A stretch of 9,928 nt of DNA from Deltaproteobacteria bacterium (GCA_019314425.1 JAFCZI010000061.1:1-9928), one strand, 5' to 3'. Counted from the stretch's first letter, positions 1-7,217 are shown. Program-made: numbers and translations. Notes: generated by a model from the letters alone, not told the origin.

Positions 1-843
1 GTCGGGATCATAGTCTTTAAGGGGCAGTTTGATCAGCCCGTAATGATCGTAGCGGATGAGATACAACTCGTTTTTTTCCGTGAGCAGCATCCCGCGAAGC
101 TCCTTTTTTTTATTCTCCGACACCTTGATATGTCGAATGCCGAGATTGGAGGAGATCGGGGTCTTTACCACAACCGGTTGGCCTTTGACCCGTTTCACAT
201 GAAAAACGTAATTCTCGGCATCTACCAGGAAAAACCCCTCATCGGAGGACTTCAAAATGGACACCTTTCCCGATGTCAGCCTTGCCGGAAAAAGAAAACC
301 CACCTTCAGCAGCGCCGCTGTAAACTTCCGGCTCAGATCTTCGTCCACCCGGTTTGTGTCCACGTTGATAAATTCCATGCGGTCCTTCATCCGAAAAGCA
401 TCCTCGGGAAACCGTAGGCGGGCCCCCAGGGGTTTGCTTTCGAGCAACGGGTACACCGGTACGCGGGGTCGCCGATCCTGAATTTCACGGGGCTTCAATT
501 GAAACACCTGCCGGTTGGCTTTCATATCTGCCTTAGTAAACATTCTATCGCCAATCACCAACGGAAGCTTTCCCCAGAGATCCATATTCTTGTAGTAAAT
601 AAAAGGGATCAGGCACTCAAAAGCCTCCCGGCTGTAGTTTTTACCGTCCTCATCCCGTGTGACAAAGCCGTGGCCTTCCCCCACCATTTCGCGATATACA
701 AACTTCCGGTTAACCGGGCTGAAGAAAAGCTGGGTCTTTCCAATTTTGCGGTCAAATACCATTTGGTAAAGCGCTGGAAGAAAAAAGCTCATGACCACCA
801 CTGCCAATACCAGCAGGGCCAATCGAGAAATCCACGGGGTCAT
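1..843 (-). CDS. DUF4857-like membrane-anchored protein, C-terminus cut by window edge
   Basis: An open frame of 281 codons runs from an ATG at 843 to base 1 with no stop, so the C-terminus lies outside the window. Residues 5-25 form one hydrophobic helix after a short MTPWISR start. The rest is soluble, charged and probably outside the cytoplasm, with beta-rich stretches. There is no catalytic motif I can name. Its start overlaps the stop of the membrane-protein gene upstream as ATGA, so the two are translationally coupled. From memory of family layout, DUF4857 proteins sit next to such ABC ATPase and permease pairs, mainly in Bacteroidota; that family name is a recollection, not a search. 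It probably serves as the extracytoplasmic partner of the ABC exporter. Certain as a gene, moderate on family. Confidence 0.75.
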   Translation of the reverse strand, partial: MTPWISRLALLVLAVVVMSFFLPALYQMVFDRKIGKTQLFFSPVNRKFVYREMVGEGHGFVTRDEDGKNYSREAFECLIPFIYYKNMDLWGKLPLVIGDRMFTKADMKANRQVFQLKPREIQDRRPRVPVYPLLESKPLGARLRFPEDAFRMKDRMEFINVDTNRVDEDLSRKFTAALLKVGFLFPARLTSGKVSILKSSDEGFFLVDAENYVFHVKRVKGQPVVVKTPISSNLGIRHIKVSENKKKELRGMLLTEKNELYLIRYDHYGLIKLPLKDYDPD

Positions 844-1511
844 GCCGCCCTCCTGTTCCGATACCGATGGGCCGGGAGCAGCACCGCCGGAATAAAAAGG
901 ATGCTCAAGAGCGCCGGCCATGGAAACACCCGATCAAAGCTCTCATAACTGTTGCCCTGAAAGAAGATCCATATAAACCCTCCGGCAATGATCAGGCAGA
1001 TCATTTTCCGCGACAACTGCGGTTCCAGGGTCACCAGGGCCGTCCCAAGATAAGCCGCCAATCCGGCAAAAAACCACGGGACAGCCGTAAACAGCCCGCT
1101 CATGGCGCCCTCGGCAGGGAAAAAGACGCGCAGTATTCCGTAAAGACAAAGACCGTCGAGGACCCCGATAACCATTACCGCCGCAAGGCCCACCAGAAGG
1201 GACAACAGCACAAGGGTGTTTTCCCGTATCGGCAGTTGCAGGGAGAGCCGAAAACGATGCCCAATCATCTCGGGTACGAACTGGGCCAAACCCAGGAGAA
1301 CTCCCGTGATCAACATCAGATATTTAACGGAAACATAGTGCAAGGTCCCGATTTCAAAGGATCGGTACCAGATCATTTCCGCGTGTTCCACGCTGAACAG
1401 GTGATTGAGATGAACATAGAGGTATCCGAAGGCCGCCATATTCAGAGCCAGGACGATCCACCAGATCTTCCATAGCTTCAACCACTCTTTTTGTGCGATA
1501 GCCCGTAACAT
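840..1511 (-). CDS. ABC-2 type transporter membrane subunit, six helices
   Basis: A 223-aa integral membrane protein. Hydrophobic segments lie at about 16-35, 62-81, 100-131, 137-161, 170-184 and 197-213, the usual six-helix layout of an ABC-2 type permease. The N-terminus MLRAIAQKEWLKL, an amphipathic Lys-rich helix before TM1, is typical of such subunits. I chose the ATG at 1511 because it gives this N-terminus and lies 7 bases past the ATPase stop; GGGAGG sits 13 bases upstream, rather far. An ATG at 1556 in the same frame would add 15 residues overlapping the ATPase gene and looks unlikely. It should form the membrane channel for the ATPase encoded just upstream. The transported substrate cannot be read from the sequence. 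Confidence 0.85.
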   Translation of the reverse strand: MLRAIAQKEWLKLWKIWWIVLALNMAAFGYLYVHLNHLFSVEHAEMIWYRSFEIGTLHYVSVKYLMLITGVLLGLAQFVPEMIGHRFRLSLQLPIRENTLVLLSLLVGLAAVMVIGVLDGLCLYGILRVFFPAEGAMSGLFTAVPWFFAGLAAYLGTALVTLEPQLSRKMICLIIAGGFIWIFFQGNSYESFDRVFPWPALLSILFIPAVLLPAHRYRNRRAA

Positions 1512-1518
1512 TGGAAAT

Positions 1519-2418
1519 TCAGTACCTCCCTGTAAATCCCACAAAAGCATCCTCAAGATTCATCTCAACCCGGGTCAGCTCCGCAGCCATGCCCATGGAC
1601 TGCATATGAGCCTCAACGGTTTCCCGCGACTGAAAGGAATAGAGGGATACCGTATCGCCGAATATCTCCACATTCCGAATGACATGATCTTTTTCGGGAA
1701 TGTTGGGGCACCCGTTTTTACGAAACTGATACTGTTTGAACCGGGTCCTGAAATCCGAAAGGGACGTTTGATGGATTGCGCCGCCCCGTTCCAGAAAAAT
1801 CACCTCATCCACCAACTGCTCCAGGTCCAGCACCACGTGGGACGTTATGAACACGGTTTTGGCGCCGTCTGATGTATATTCCCGCAAGTAATCAAGAAAA
1901 AGCCGCCGATACCCGGCATCCAGCCCCATGGAATAATCATCCAGGATCATCAGATCGGGCATCTGCGCGAAAATGAGCCCCAACACCACCTGAGAACGCT
2001 GGCCGCAGGACATATTGCGGATCATATGATCTTTTTCGAGCCCCAATCGGTCCACCAGATCGTAATAGACCCGACGGTCCCATTGGGGGTAAAAAGCGGC
2101 GTAGAACCGCTCAATTTGAGCAATGGTCATGAAATCGTAGGCCAGATGGCCCTCAAAAAGAAGACCGATCCTTGCCCGGGTGGCAGGGGAAAGATTGTGG
2201 GAATTTTCTCCGAACACCCTGCAACGACCGGATGCCGGGCGCATGAATCCCATCAGGATCTTGATGAGCGTGGTCTTGCCCACGCCGTTTTTGCCCAGCA
2301 GCCCGAAAATCTTGCCGGCCGGTACGGAAAAACTCAGATCCTCGTAAATGGACCGTTTGCCGTACCGGTGAGCAAGGTTTTCCACTTCAATGACGTTTTC
2401 CATGATCTCAAATCCCAT
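1519..2418 (-). CDS. ABC transporter ATP-binding protein with Asp in place of the catalytic Glu
   Basis: A 299-aa cytoplasmic ATPase. Walker A is GKNGVGKT at 42-49, the signature is MSCGQ at 136-140 (LSGGQ variant), Walker B is DLMILD at 155-160, the D-loop GLD is at 166-168, and the switch His is H194. The residue after Walker B, normally the catalytic Glu, is Asp161, followed by Tyr instead of Pro (ILDDYSMGLD). Residues from about 215 form a C-terminal domain of the kind seen in drug/antibiotic or Nat-type ABC-2 exporters. A second in-frame ATG at 2403 (MENVIEV) gives a more usual start; neither has a clearly better ribosome site, and GGGA lies about 9-12 bases before the second. It is the first gene of the three-gene transporter cluster and probably energises the membrane protein downstream. 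Confidence 0.9.
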   Translation of the reverse strand: MGFEIMENVIEVENLAHRYGKRSIYEDLSFSVPAGKIFGLLGKNGVGKTTLIKILMGFMRPASGRCRVFGENSHNLSPATRARIGLLFEGHLAYDFMTIAQIERFYAAFYPQWDRRVYYDLVDRLGLEKDHMIRNMSCGQRSQVVLGLIFAQMPDLMILDDYSMGLDAGYRRLFLDYLREYTSDGAKTVFITSHVVLDLEQLVDEVIFLERGGAIHQTSLSDFRTRFKQYQFRKNGCPNIPEKDHVIRNVEIFGDTVSLYSFQSRETVEAHMQSMGMAAELTRVEMNLEDAFVGFTGRY

Positions 2419-2440
2419 TACAATGGATTGAATCCCCTAT

Positions 2441-2506
2441 CAGTTATCAGTTGTCAGTTGTCAGTTCACGGTTTTTTCAACCGTGAACCGATAACCGGAA
2501 ACCGCT
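2441..2506 (-). repeat. Heptamer-built hairpin repeat between the iron block and the ABC cluster
   Basis: On the plus strand, four tandem heptamers CAGTTNN (2441-2468) are followed by CGGTT, a short T-rich loop, then four tandem heptamers AACCGNN (2479-2506). The core is a perfect 10-bp inverted repeat (2464-2473 with 2479-2488, loop 2474-2478). The outer heptamers pair imperfectly as DNA, but in minus-strand RNA the A/C mismatches become G-U pairs, so 23 of 26 positions pair. No U tract follows, so it is not a standard terminator. It may stabilise the 3' end of the iron-operon transcript or be a mobile intergenic repeat (REP/STRR-like). Confidence 0.85.
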
Positions 2507-2512
2507 ATTGCA

Positions 2513-3325
2513 CTATTTCATATCCACGGCCTTAATCCAGATCACCGCGTCCCTGGAACATTTCTTCCCTTTATATTTGTAATCGGGATCCAGGTCCAAA
2601 GCGGCAAAGCCCCACCAACCGGCCTTGGGTATACCGAAGGTAAAAACCCCGTTGCTGTCGGCAATAATGGTCTGGAGCACGAAGGCATCCTGAGGCGCTG
2701 TTGCGTTTGCCTCCTTTGCAAAAGCGTTTTTGTCCAGCAAGGGTTTGTGGTTCAGGTACTCGATTTCGATCTCAGCGCCGAGCACGGTCTTGCCCTTACA
2801 CATAACAACACCCTGGAACACATTCCCGGTCCATCGGTCGTATGGTTTGGACAGCGGAACGATCTCGGTCGGAAGTCCAACAGGTTCCATCCAGGCACCG
2901 GGCTCACCGCCCACATTGATGATCACCTTGGTGTTTTGTTTGATATAAAATTCCTCGTTCGCTTCCCAGTAAGGCTCGGGAATCAGGCAAAAGACATGAT
3001 CTCCGCCGCGGACGCTGTATTCCGTGGCCCAGGCCTTTCCCGAATTGGTCAGGCTGGTCCAGGTGATCGGTTTTAGTTTTTCGAGCAGATCCGTCTTCTT
3101 GGGCGTGTTTTCCCCTCTGGATCGGATTACGTAGAACTGCTCGGGTTTGCCCATGTCCATGGTATGGCCCGCCTCAAAGGGATGGGTAAAAACCAGAACA
3201 ACGGGGATCTTGCCGCCCTTGTTCATGGCGGCTTCCGGGGTATAAATCATCTGAAAATGCGCAAAGGCGGGAATACTCATTGCCATCACCGCCAGGCCCA
3301 ATAACATCGCTGCAAATTTCTTCAT
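2513..3325 (-). CDS. Secreted DUF4198 / NikM-like periplasmic protein
   Basis: A 270-aa protein with a clear Sec signal peptide: MKKF, a hydrophobic core at 5-19, then a predicted cut after AFA at 22, so the mature protein starts with His23 (HFQM). The motif HPFEAGH (48-54), the run WWGFAAL (237-243) and the overall beta-rich pattern fit the DUF4198 family, related to the extracellular part of nickel/cobalt uptake protein NikM. There is no C-terminal membrane anchor. Three Cys lie at 113, 176 and 256. The start is firm: AAAGGAG sits 8 bases before the ATG. It lies 44 bases past the small Cys/His gene and is the last gene of the feo run. The likely role is metal binding in the periplasm next to Fe(II) import; which metal is unknown. 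Confidence 0.85.
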   Translation of the reverse strand: MKKFAAMLLGLAVMAMSIPAFAHFQMIYTPEAAMNKGGKIPVVLVFTHPFEAGHTMDMGKPEQFYVIRSRGENTPKKTDLLEKLKPITWTSLTNSGKAWATEYSVRGGDHVFCLIPEPYWEANEEFYIKQNTKVIINVGGEPGAWMEPVGLPTEIVPLSKPYDRWTGNVFQGVVMCKGKTVLGAEIEIEYLNHKPLLDKNAFAKEANATAPQDAFVLQTIIADSNGVFTFGIPKAGWWGFAALDLDPDYKYKGKKCSRDAVIWIKAVDMK

Positions 3326-3369
3326 CGAATAAACTCCTTTCTTGATATGTTTCTCAATTTTCCTTAAAA

Positions 3370-3690
3370 TTATTCTGTGATATCCTTTCCTTCCACTTCC
3401 ACCAGATGCCCGGGACCCGCGTCAAACTGCACCTTGTAGGGGCCTGTGGGCATGTCGAACGTAAATTCACTGTCTTCGTCCATTTTGCCCTTGATGAGCA
3501 CATTTTGCGCCGCATTTACGACCCTTATTTCAACACCGGCTGCCGAAGACCCATCAGAGAACCCTCCCTCGCAGGTCACAGTGCCGTCCCCATTGTTGTA
3601 ACAGGAACACAGCGGCGTATGGGCAAATCCAGGGCTTGCCGCGAACATGCACGCAACGACGAGAATCATTGCGAAAAACGCCTTTTTCAT
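3370..3690 (-). CDS. Small secreted Cys/His protein downstream of feoB
   Basis: A 106-aa exported protein of unknown function. The signal peptide is MKKAFF plus a hydrophobic core, ending at GFA-23, so the mature chain would start H24-T-P-L-C28-S-C30. Further Cys40 and His95 make a plausible metal site. Residues 50-106 look like a small beta-sandwich with repeated strand patterns (VEIRVV, FTFDMP, YKVQFDAG). An alternative reading is a lipoprotein with Cys14 after VVA, though the signal would then be very short. The start is the ATG at 3690, with AGGAGG 8 bases upstream; a GTG at 3699 in frame overlaps that ribosome site and is rejected. The gene begins 19 bases after feoB ends, so it is in the feo operon. 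Confidence 0.85.
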   Translation of the reverse strand: MKKAFFAMILVVACMFAASPGFAHTPLCSCYNNGDGTVTCEGGFSDGSSAAGVEIRVVNAAQNVLIKGKMDEDSEFTFDMPTGPYKVQFDAGPGHLVEVEGKDITE

Positions 3691-3709
3691 TTCTTTCACC
3701 TCCTTTCTC

Positions 3710-6181
3710 TTAGGTTAAATCAGAACTTTTCTTTACAAACCCCATAATGACGGTGATGGACAGGGCAAGCCCGTAAAATGCAATCATGGCTTCCGTTCCG
3801 GTCAATCCCAGGGCAGTCCCCCCTGAAAAAACCAGCGTCGCCACGAAGATTCCCAAAATCATCGGGTAGATCATGGAAAAAATCATCCACTTGATGGAAC
3901 CCGTCTGGATTTTCACCATGATGGACGTGGCGATACAGGGAGGATAGAGCACCATGAAAAGCATCAGGGCCAGCGCATGCAAGGACGTGAATCCGGATTC
4001 TTTCTCGTTCATCCGTTCCTCCAGGGTCTCCGCCCCTGTTTCGCCCTGGTCATAGAGCGCCCCAAGAGTAGCCACGCTGCTCTCTTTTGCCGCAAAAGCG
4101 CTCAATAAAGCCACATTGACCTTCCAATCAAAGCCCGCATATTGGGTCGCAGGAACCAGAAATTGTCCGATGCGGCCCAGAAAGCTGTTGTCGATCTTTT
4201 CTTTTTTGATTTCCCGAAGCAGCTTTTTCCGAGCCTTGAAAAGTTTCTTAAAGGCCCTGTTCACCTTTTTGGCCGCCTTATCTTTGCCGGGCCTTACGAT
4301 CTTGAAAAAGACCGGGTTTTTTTCTTCGAATTCTCTGTTTAAGGCCAGCGAAGCTTCTTTACCTTTCACGCCCATCTTTTTGCCCTTGTATTCGTCCCAG
4401 TAAAGGATCAGCCCCATGAGGTTGTGGCCCTGCAATTGTTCGGCATAGGAATTCCCTTCAATTTTGTGGTAAAAGGCGGCAATCACCCGTTCCTCCTGCT
4501 CAACGTAATGGACCTTCCGTTCATCGCTGATACCCGGAAACTGGAGCAGCACGAAAATCACCACGGCCACGGCGGCCACAATGGTGATGATCTTCCGAAC
4601 AAAGAGCCAGACCCGCTCTACTGCGCGACCGAAAACGCCCCGAAAAGTGGGCAGATGATAAGGGGGCATTTCCATGATAAAGGGGGCCGTGGACTTTTCC
4701 TTGAGCACGGTGAGGGTTAAAATCTTGGCCACCGGCAGGACCATCAGCAAACTGATGGTGGAGATAAAGAACATGGCCATGCCTTTATGCCCGACGAAAT
4801 AGATATTGATCAAAAGGATATAGAGCGGCACCTTGGCCAAACAGTTCAACAGGGGAATGATCAGGATGGTCGCCATTCTTGATCTTTCATCGGGAATGCC
4901 TTTGGTGGACATGACGGCGGGAACCGCGCACCCTCCCACGTAGATTCCGCCTAAAACCATGGGAAGCGTGGAAGACCCATGCAGCCCGAATCTTGAAAAG
5001 AGCCGGTCCAGAATAAACGCCATTCTGGGCATATAACCGCTGTCTTCCAAAATGGCGATGAGGCCGAACAGGATAAAGAAAATGGGAATATAGTTTAAGA
5101 GCGCGTTGATGCTGTCCACAAACCAGAGGGAAAAAGCGCGGGCCAGGGGAATCTCGATAAAACCCGGGGCCGGGGACAGGGCCGCCGTGATATTTCTGAT
5201 CTTGGCCAGCAGGGGCCAGGTATAGTTGGTCAGATTGTAGCCTTGAACAATGGATAGATAATAGAGCAGGTAGAGAACGCCCACCAGAATCATGGGCCCC
5301 AGAAAACGGTTGCACACCACGCCGTCAATCTTGTCGGACATGGGCCGCTGGTTGCCCGTTTTCGGCGTCACGCAAGCATTGCCGATGGTTTCAGCCAACC
5401 GGTACCGGGCATAGGCGATGTGTCTGGCGGGCAATTCCTCGAATTGCGACTCGAATTCTTCCCGCTTTTTTTTCACAAATTCCATGAAAGGACCCGGCTT
5501 CAAAAGCTTTTCCTGAATATATTTTATGGCTTCATCATCCTCCTCCATGAGCTTAATAGCCAGCCACCTGAGCGGGTAGTCCATTGAACCAAGCGCATCA
5601 CCTGAAAGCCTGGTTTCAATTTCCTTTATGAAGGGCTCCATGGGGCCGTAGTCAATATGCATACCCCCGGGAGAAGCCTCGGATTGAGCGACACGGGAGA
5701 TGGAAGCCAGCAGCTCCTTTTTACCCCGTCCGGCTTTGATGGTTGTCTCAACCACGGGTACGCCCAAACGGCGCTCCAATTCCTCGCTGTCAATCCCGAT
5801 GCCCCTTCGTTCCGCCACATCCATCATATTGAGCTCAACAACCAGAGGGAGCTCCATTTCCAGCAGCTGAAGAGACAAATAGAGGTTCCTTTTCAGGTTT
5901 GAGGCATCCGACACATTGATCACAACCGACGGATTTTCCTCCAGAAGGAACCCTCGCGTCACCCGCTCTTCAAGGGAATACGACGTCAGGCTGTAGGTGC
6001 CGGGAAGGTCCACCACCTCCATCTTTAAGCCGTCATGGCGGTAATGACCGATCATTTTTTCCACGGTGACGCCCGGATAATTGGCCACATGCTGTTTGGC
6101 CCCGGTAAGAGCGTTGAACACCGTGGATTTTCCGCAATTGGGCTGCCCGGCGAGGGCGACCAGGGTCAATCCCTCCTTCAT
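3710..6181 (-). CDS. feoB: Ferrous iron transport protein B (GTPase-permease)
   Basis: An 823-aa inner-membrane Fe(II) importer. The N-terminal G domain has G1 GQPNCGKS (12-19), G2 around Thr39 in YPGVTVE, G3 DLPG (58-61), the FeoB-type G4 NMMD (118-121) and a G5 near 146-152. A GDI-like helical part follows to about 280. The membrane part shows the two Gate repeats, with GGCAVPAVMSTKG (416-428, Cys418) and NCLAKVP (446-452, Cys447), and a C-terminal YPPCIAT with Cys749. Compared with E. coli FeoB (773 aa) it is about 50 residues longer, mainly because of a charged, very Lys-rich stretch between about 550 and 664, just before LGRIGQFLVPA. Its ATG overlaps the feoA stop (ATGA), giving translational coupling. 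Confidence 0.97.
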   Translation of the reverse strand: MKEGLTLVALAGQPNCGKSTVFNALTGAKQHVANYPGVTVEKMIGHYRHDGLKMEVVDLPGTYSLTSYSLEERVTRGFLLEENPSVVINVSDASNLKRNLYLSLQLLEMELPLVVELNMMDVAERRGIGIDSEELERRLGVPVVETTIKAGRGKKELLASISRVAQSEASPGGMHIDYGPMEPFIKEIETRLSGDALGSMDYPLRWLAIKLMEEDDEAIKYIQEKLLKPGPFMEFVKKKREEFESQFEELPARHIAYARYRLAETIGNACVTPKTGNQRPMSDKIDGVVCNRFLGPMILVGVLYLLYYLSIVQGYNLTNYTWPLLAKIRNITAALSPAPGFIEIPLARAFSLWFVDSINALLNYIPIFFILFGLIAILEDSGYMPRMAFILDRLFSRFGLHGSSTLPMVLGGIYVGGCAVPAVMSTKGIPDERSRMATILIIPLLNCLAKVPLYILLINIYFVGHKGMAMFFISTISLLMVLPVAKILTLTVLKEKSTAPFIMEMPPYHLPTFRGVFGRAVERVWLFVRKIITIVAAVAVVIFVLLQFPGISDERKVHYVEQEERVIAAFYHKIEGNSYAEQLQGHNLMGLILYWDEYKGKKMGVKGKEASLALNREFEEKNPVFFKIVRPGKDKAAKKVNRAFKKLFKARKKLLREIKKEKIDNSFLGRIGQFLVPATQYAGFDWKVNVALLSAFAAKESSVATLGALYDQGETGAETLEERMNEKESGFTSLHALALMLFMVLYPPCIATSIMVKIQTGSIKWMIFSMIYPMILGIFVATLVFSGGTALGLTGTEAMIAFYGLALSITVIMGFVKKSSDLT

Positions 6182-6402
6182 GACAGGGTGACCTCCACAT
6201 ACCTGGCTTCATCATGGCGCAGACTCAAGAAAAACCCTCCCAAAGACACTTCCATCGGGTCCTCAAGGGGGGCGTTACGGAGCACCTTGATCGTCGAGCC
6301 GGGATATACGCCCATGTCCAAAAGGCGTTGCCCCAATTGATCGTGAATCATCAGTTTCTTTATTCGGCATTTATTCCCCGGTTTCAGTTGGTCTAATGTC
6401 AT
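6178..6402 (-). CDS. feoA: Ferrous iron transport protein A
   Basis: A 74-aa cytoplasmic SH3-like protein that works with FeoB. It has the usual FeoA pattern: an early LKPGNKCRIKKL strand, then LGQRLLDMGVYPGSTIKVLRNAPLEDP and a final SLRHDEARYVEV strand. The length matches the family. The ribosome site is GAGGAG, 9 bases before the ATG. Its stop overlaps the feoB start by 4 bases. A promoter and a candidate metal-repressor operator lie in the 160 bases upstream, so it is probably the first gene of a transcript running feoA-feoB-small secreted protein-DUF4198 protein, possibly joined by read-through from the STAS-like gene. Confidence 0.95.
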   Translation of the reverse strand: MTLDQLKPGNKCRIKKLMIHDQLGQRLLDMGVYPGSTIKVLRNAPLEDPMEVSLGGFFLSLRHDEARYVEVTLS

Positions 6403-6474
6403 GGGTTTTTTCTCCTCGTTATTAACTAAAAAATTCAGCGTTCCTATTTAATTTATAAACTCCTCTTTATATTT

Positions 6475-6502
6475 TGCATACAGACGTTAATTCGTACGTC
6501 AA
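6475..6502 (-). promoter_or_regulatory. Candidate feoA promoter
   Basis: TTGACG (6502-6497) and TATGCA (6480-6475) are separated by 16 bases, ahead of feoA. A palindrome with arms GACGT and ACGTC (6483-6500) spans the spacer. An alternative promoter is TTGACA (6568-6563), 17 bases, GAATTA (6545-6540), right at the end of the STAS-like gene; with that one the operator at 6510-6523 would lie in the early transcribed region, as it does in the dtxR leader. Neither -10 box is strong, so the assignment is tentative. Confidence 0.4.
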
Positions 6503-6509
6503 CGGCTTA

Positions 6510-6523
6510 TTAGTGGCTACTAA
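6510..6523 (-). promoter_or_regulatory. Candidate DtxR-type operator upstream of feoA
   Basis: TTAGTAGCCACTAA read on the minus strand: an inverted repeat TTAGT/ACTAA around a 4-base centre. It fits TTAG-N6-CTAA, the same pattern found in the leader of the dtxR-like gene at 9620-9633, and resembles the outer parts of DtxR/IdeR boxes. Its position just upstream of one feoA promoter candidate and just downstream of the other suits iron-dependent repression. The link to the repressor is inferred. Confidence 0.55.
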
Positions 6524-6564
6524 GTTAAAGAGCAAGACCTAATTCGCATGCCAATTTTTTTTTG

Positions 6565-6951
6565 TCAAGTTTTTTTTCGGATCTCGGTTGCTTTTTTTTT
6601 GGCGCCGCAACTGCAATTGGCACAATCGCCATTGCATCCACAACCGCGACCCTTTGGAACAACGAGAACCTTACTGCCGTCCGGCGCCATCTCAAAACCT
6701 TTTTCCCCCTTGAAAAATAGACAATCGGCCAGTACGCTCCCCTGTTGAAACCGGCATCGAAAAGTGCTGCAACCAAAGCTGTGAACCTCCCGCAAATCCT
6801 TCGTGTCAATGAACACCCGCCCCTTGCCATCGTACTTTTCGCGCATCAAATGGATCAGCTCCCAAGCGGAATTCCCATCAAAATCCCCCTTCGGTATGAG
6901 ATGCAGGTTGCCGTTGCTCTTTTTGTGTGCCACTCGAAAATTGCTGCTCAT
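6565..6951 (-). CDS. STAS-like protein with a Cys-rich C-terminal tail
   Basis: A 128-aa cytoplasmic protein. Residues 4-98 look like a STAS / anti-anti-sigma fold: NLHLIPKGDFDGNSAWEL, then a VFIDTKDL strand and EVHSFG where phospho-acceptor proteins carry DSSG (Ser58 is kept, Asp is replaced by His57). The tail holds Cys104, 106, 110, 113 and 115 in a metallothionein-like C-x-C-x3-C-x2-C-x-C pattern, followed by a Lys-rich end. Further Cys lie at 61, 66 and 77. The start is set by GGAGG 7 bases before the ATG. It lies 53 bases past the 70-aa gene and directly upstream of the feoA promoter region. The tail suggests metal or Fe-S binding; the actual role is unknown. Confidence 0.8.
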   Translation of the reverse strand: MSSNFRVAHKKSNGNLHLIPKGDFDGNSAWELIHLMREKYDGKGRVFIDTKDLREVHSFGCSTFRCRFQQGSVLADCLFFKGEKGFEMAPDGSKVLVVPKGRGCGCNGDCANCSCGAKKKATEIRKKT

Positions 6952-7004
6952 ATCAATTCCTCCACAAAAACGGTTTGTTTGCTACTAACCTTTTCCCGAA
7001 TCGA

Positions 7005-7217
7005 TCAGGTTTTCGTGGCAAACTTTGATCCAGCCCGGACGCGTTCACAACCCGTTAATCTATCGGCAATGATTCGATCAATCTCCTTGCTGACAGCGTT
7101 ATCAGCCGTCAGTCGGGAACCGATATTAATGGTTCCAAAGCCTTTTTTTCTGAATTCGGCACGTCTTTTGGCCGACCAAAATTCCGAGAACGGCGCTTTG
7201 CCTGAATATCCTTTCAT
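7005..7217 (-). CDS. Small basic protein of unknown function
   Basis: A 70-aa Lys/Arg-rich protein that I do not recognise. It has no signal peptide or membrane helix. The first half, with APFSEFWSAKRRAEFRKKGFG, is basic and aromatic; the second half, DNAVSKEIDRIIADRLTG, looks like one amphipathic helix. There is a single Cys near the end. The ATG at 7217 is preceded by GGGAGG at 7 bases; a longer in-frame start at 7295 would overlap the DUF2325 gene and lacks such a site. It begins 28 bases after the DUF2325 stop, so it is part of that operon. The basic character could suit nucleic-acid or protein binding, but nothing shows this directly. Confidence 0.7.
   Translation of the reverse strand: MKGYSGKAPFSEFWSAKRRAEFRKKGFGTINIGSRLTADNAVSKEIDRIIADRLTGCERVRAGSKFATKT

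Noticed and set aside
867..1475. A 202-residue plus-strand open frame.
   Set aside because: It is antisense to the ABC membrane protein, has a low-complexity charged composition and no family likeness.
3711..3718. TTAGGTTA at the end of feoB, like a DtxR half box.
   Set aside because: It is made of the feoB stop codon and last codons, has no second arm, and no promoter lies next to it.
6403..6564. A classical Fur box before feoA.
   Set aside because: No match to the GATAATGATAATCATTATC pattern could be seen; the TTAG-N6-CTAA site fits the local DtxR-like regulator better.
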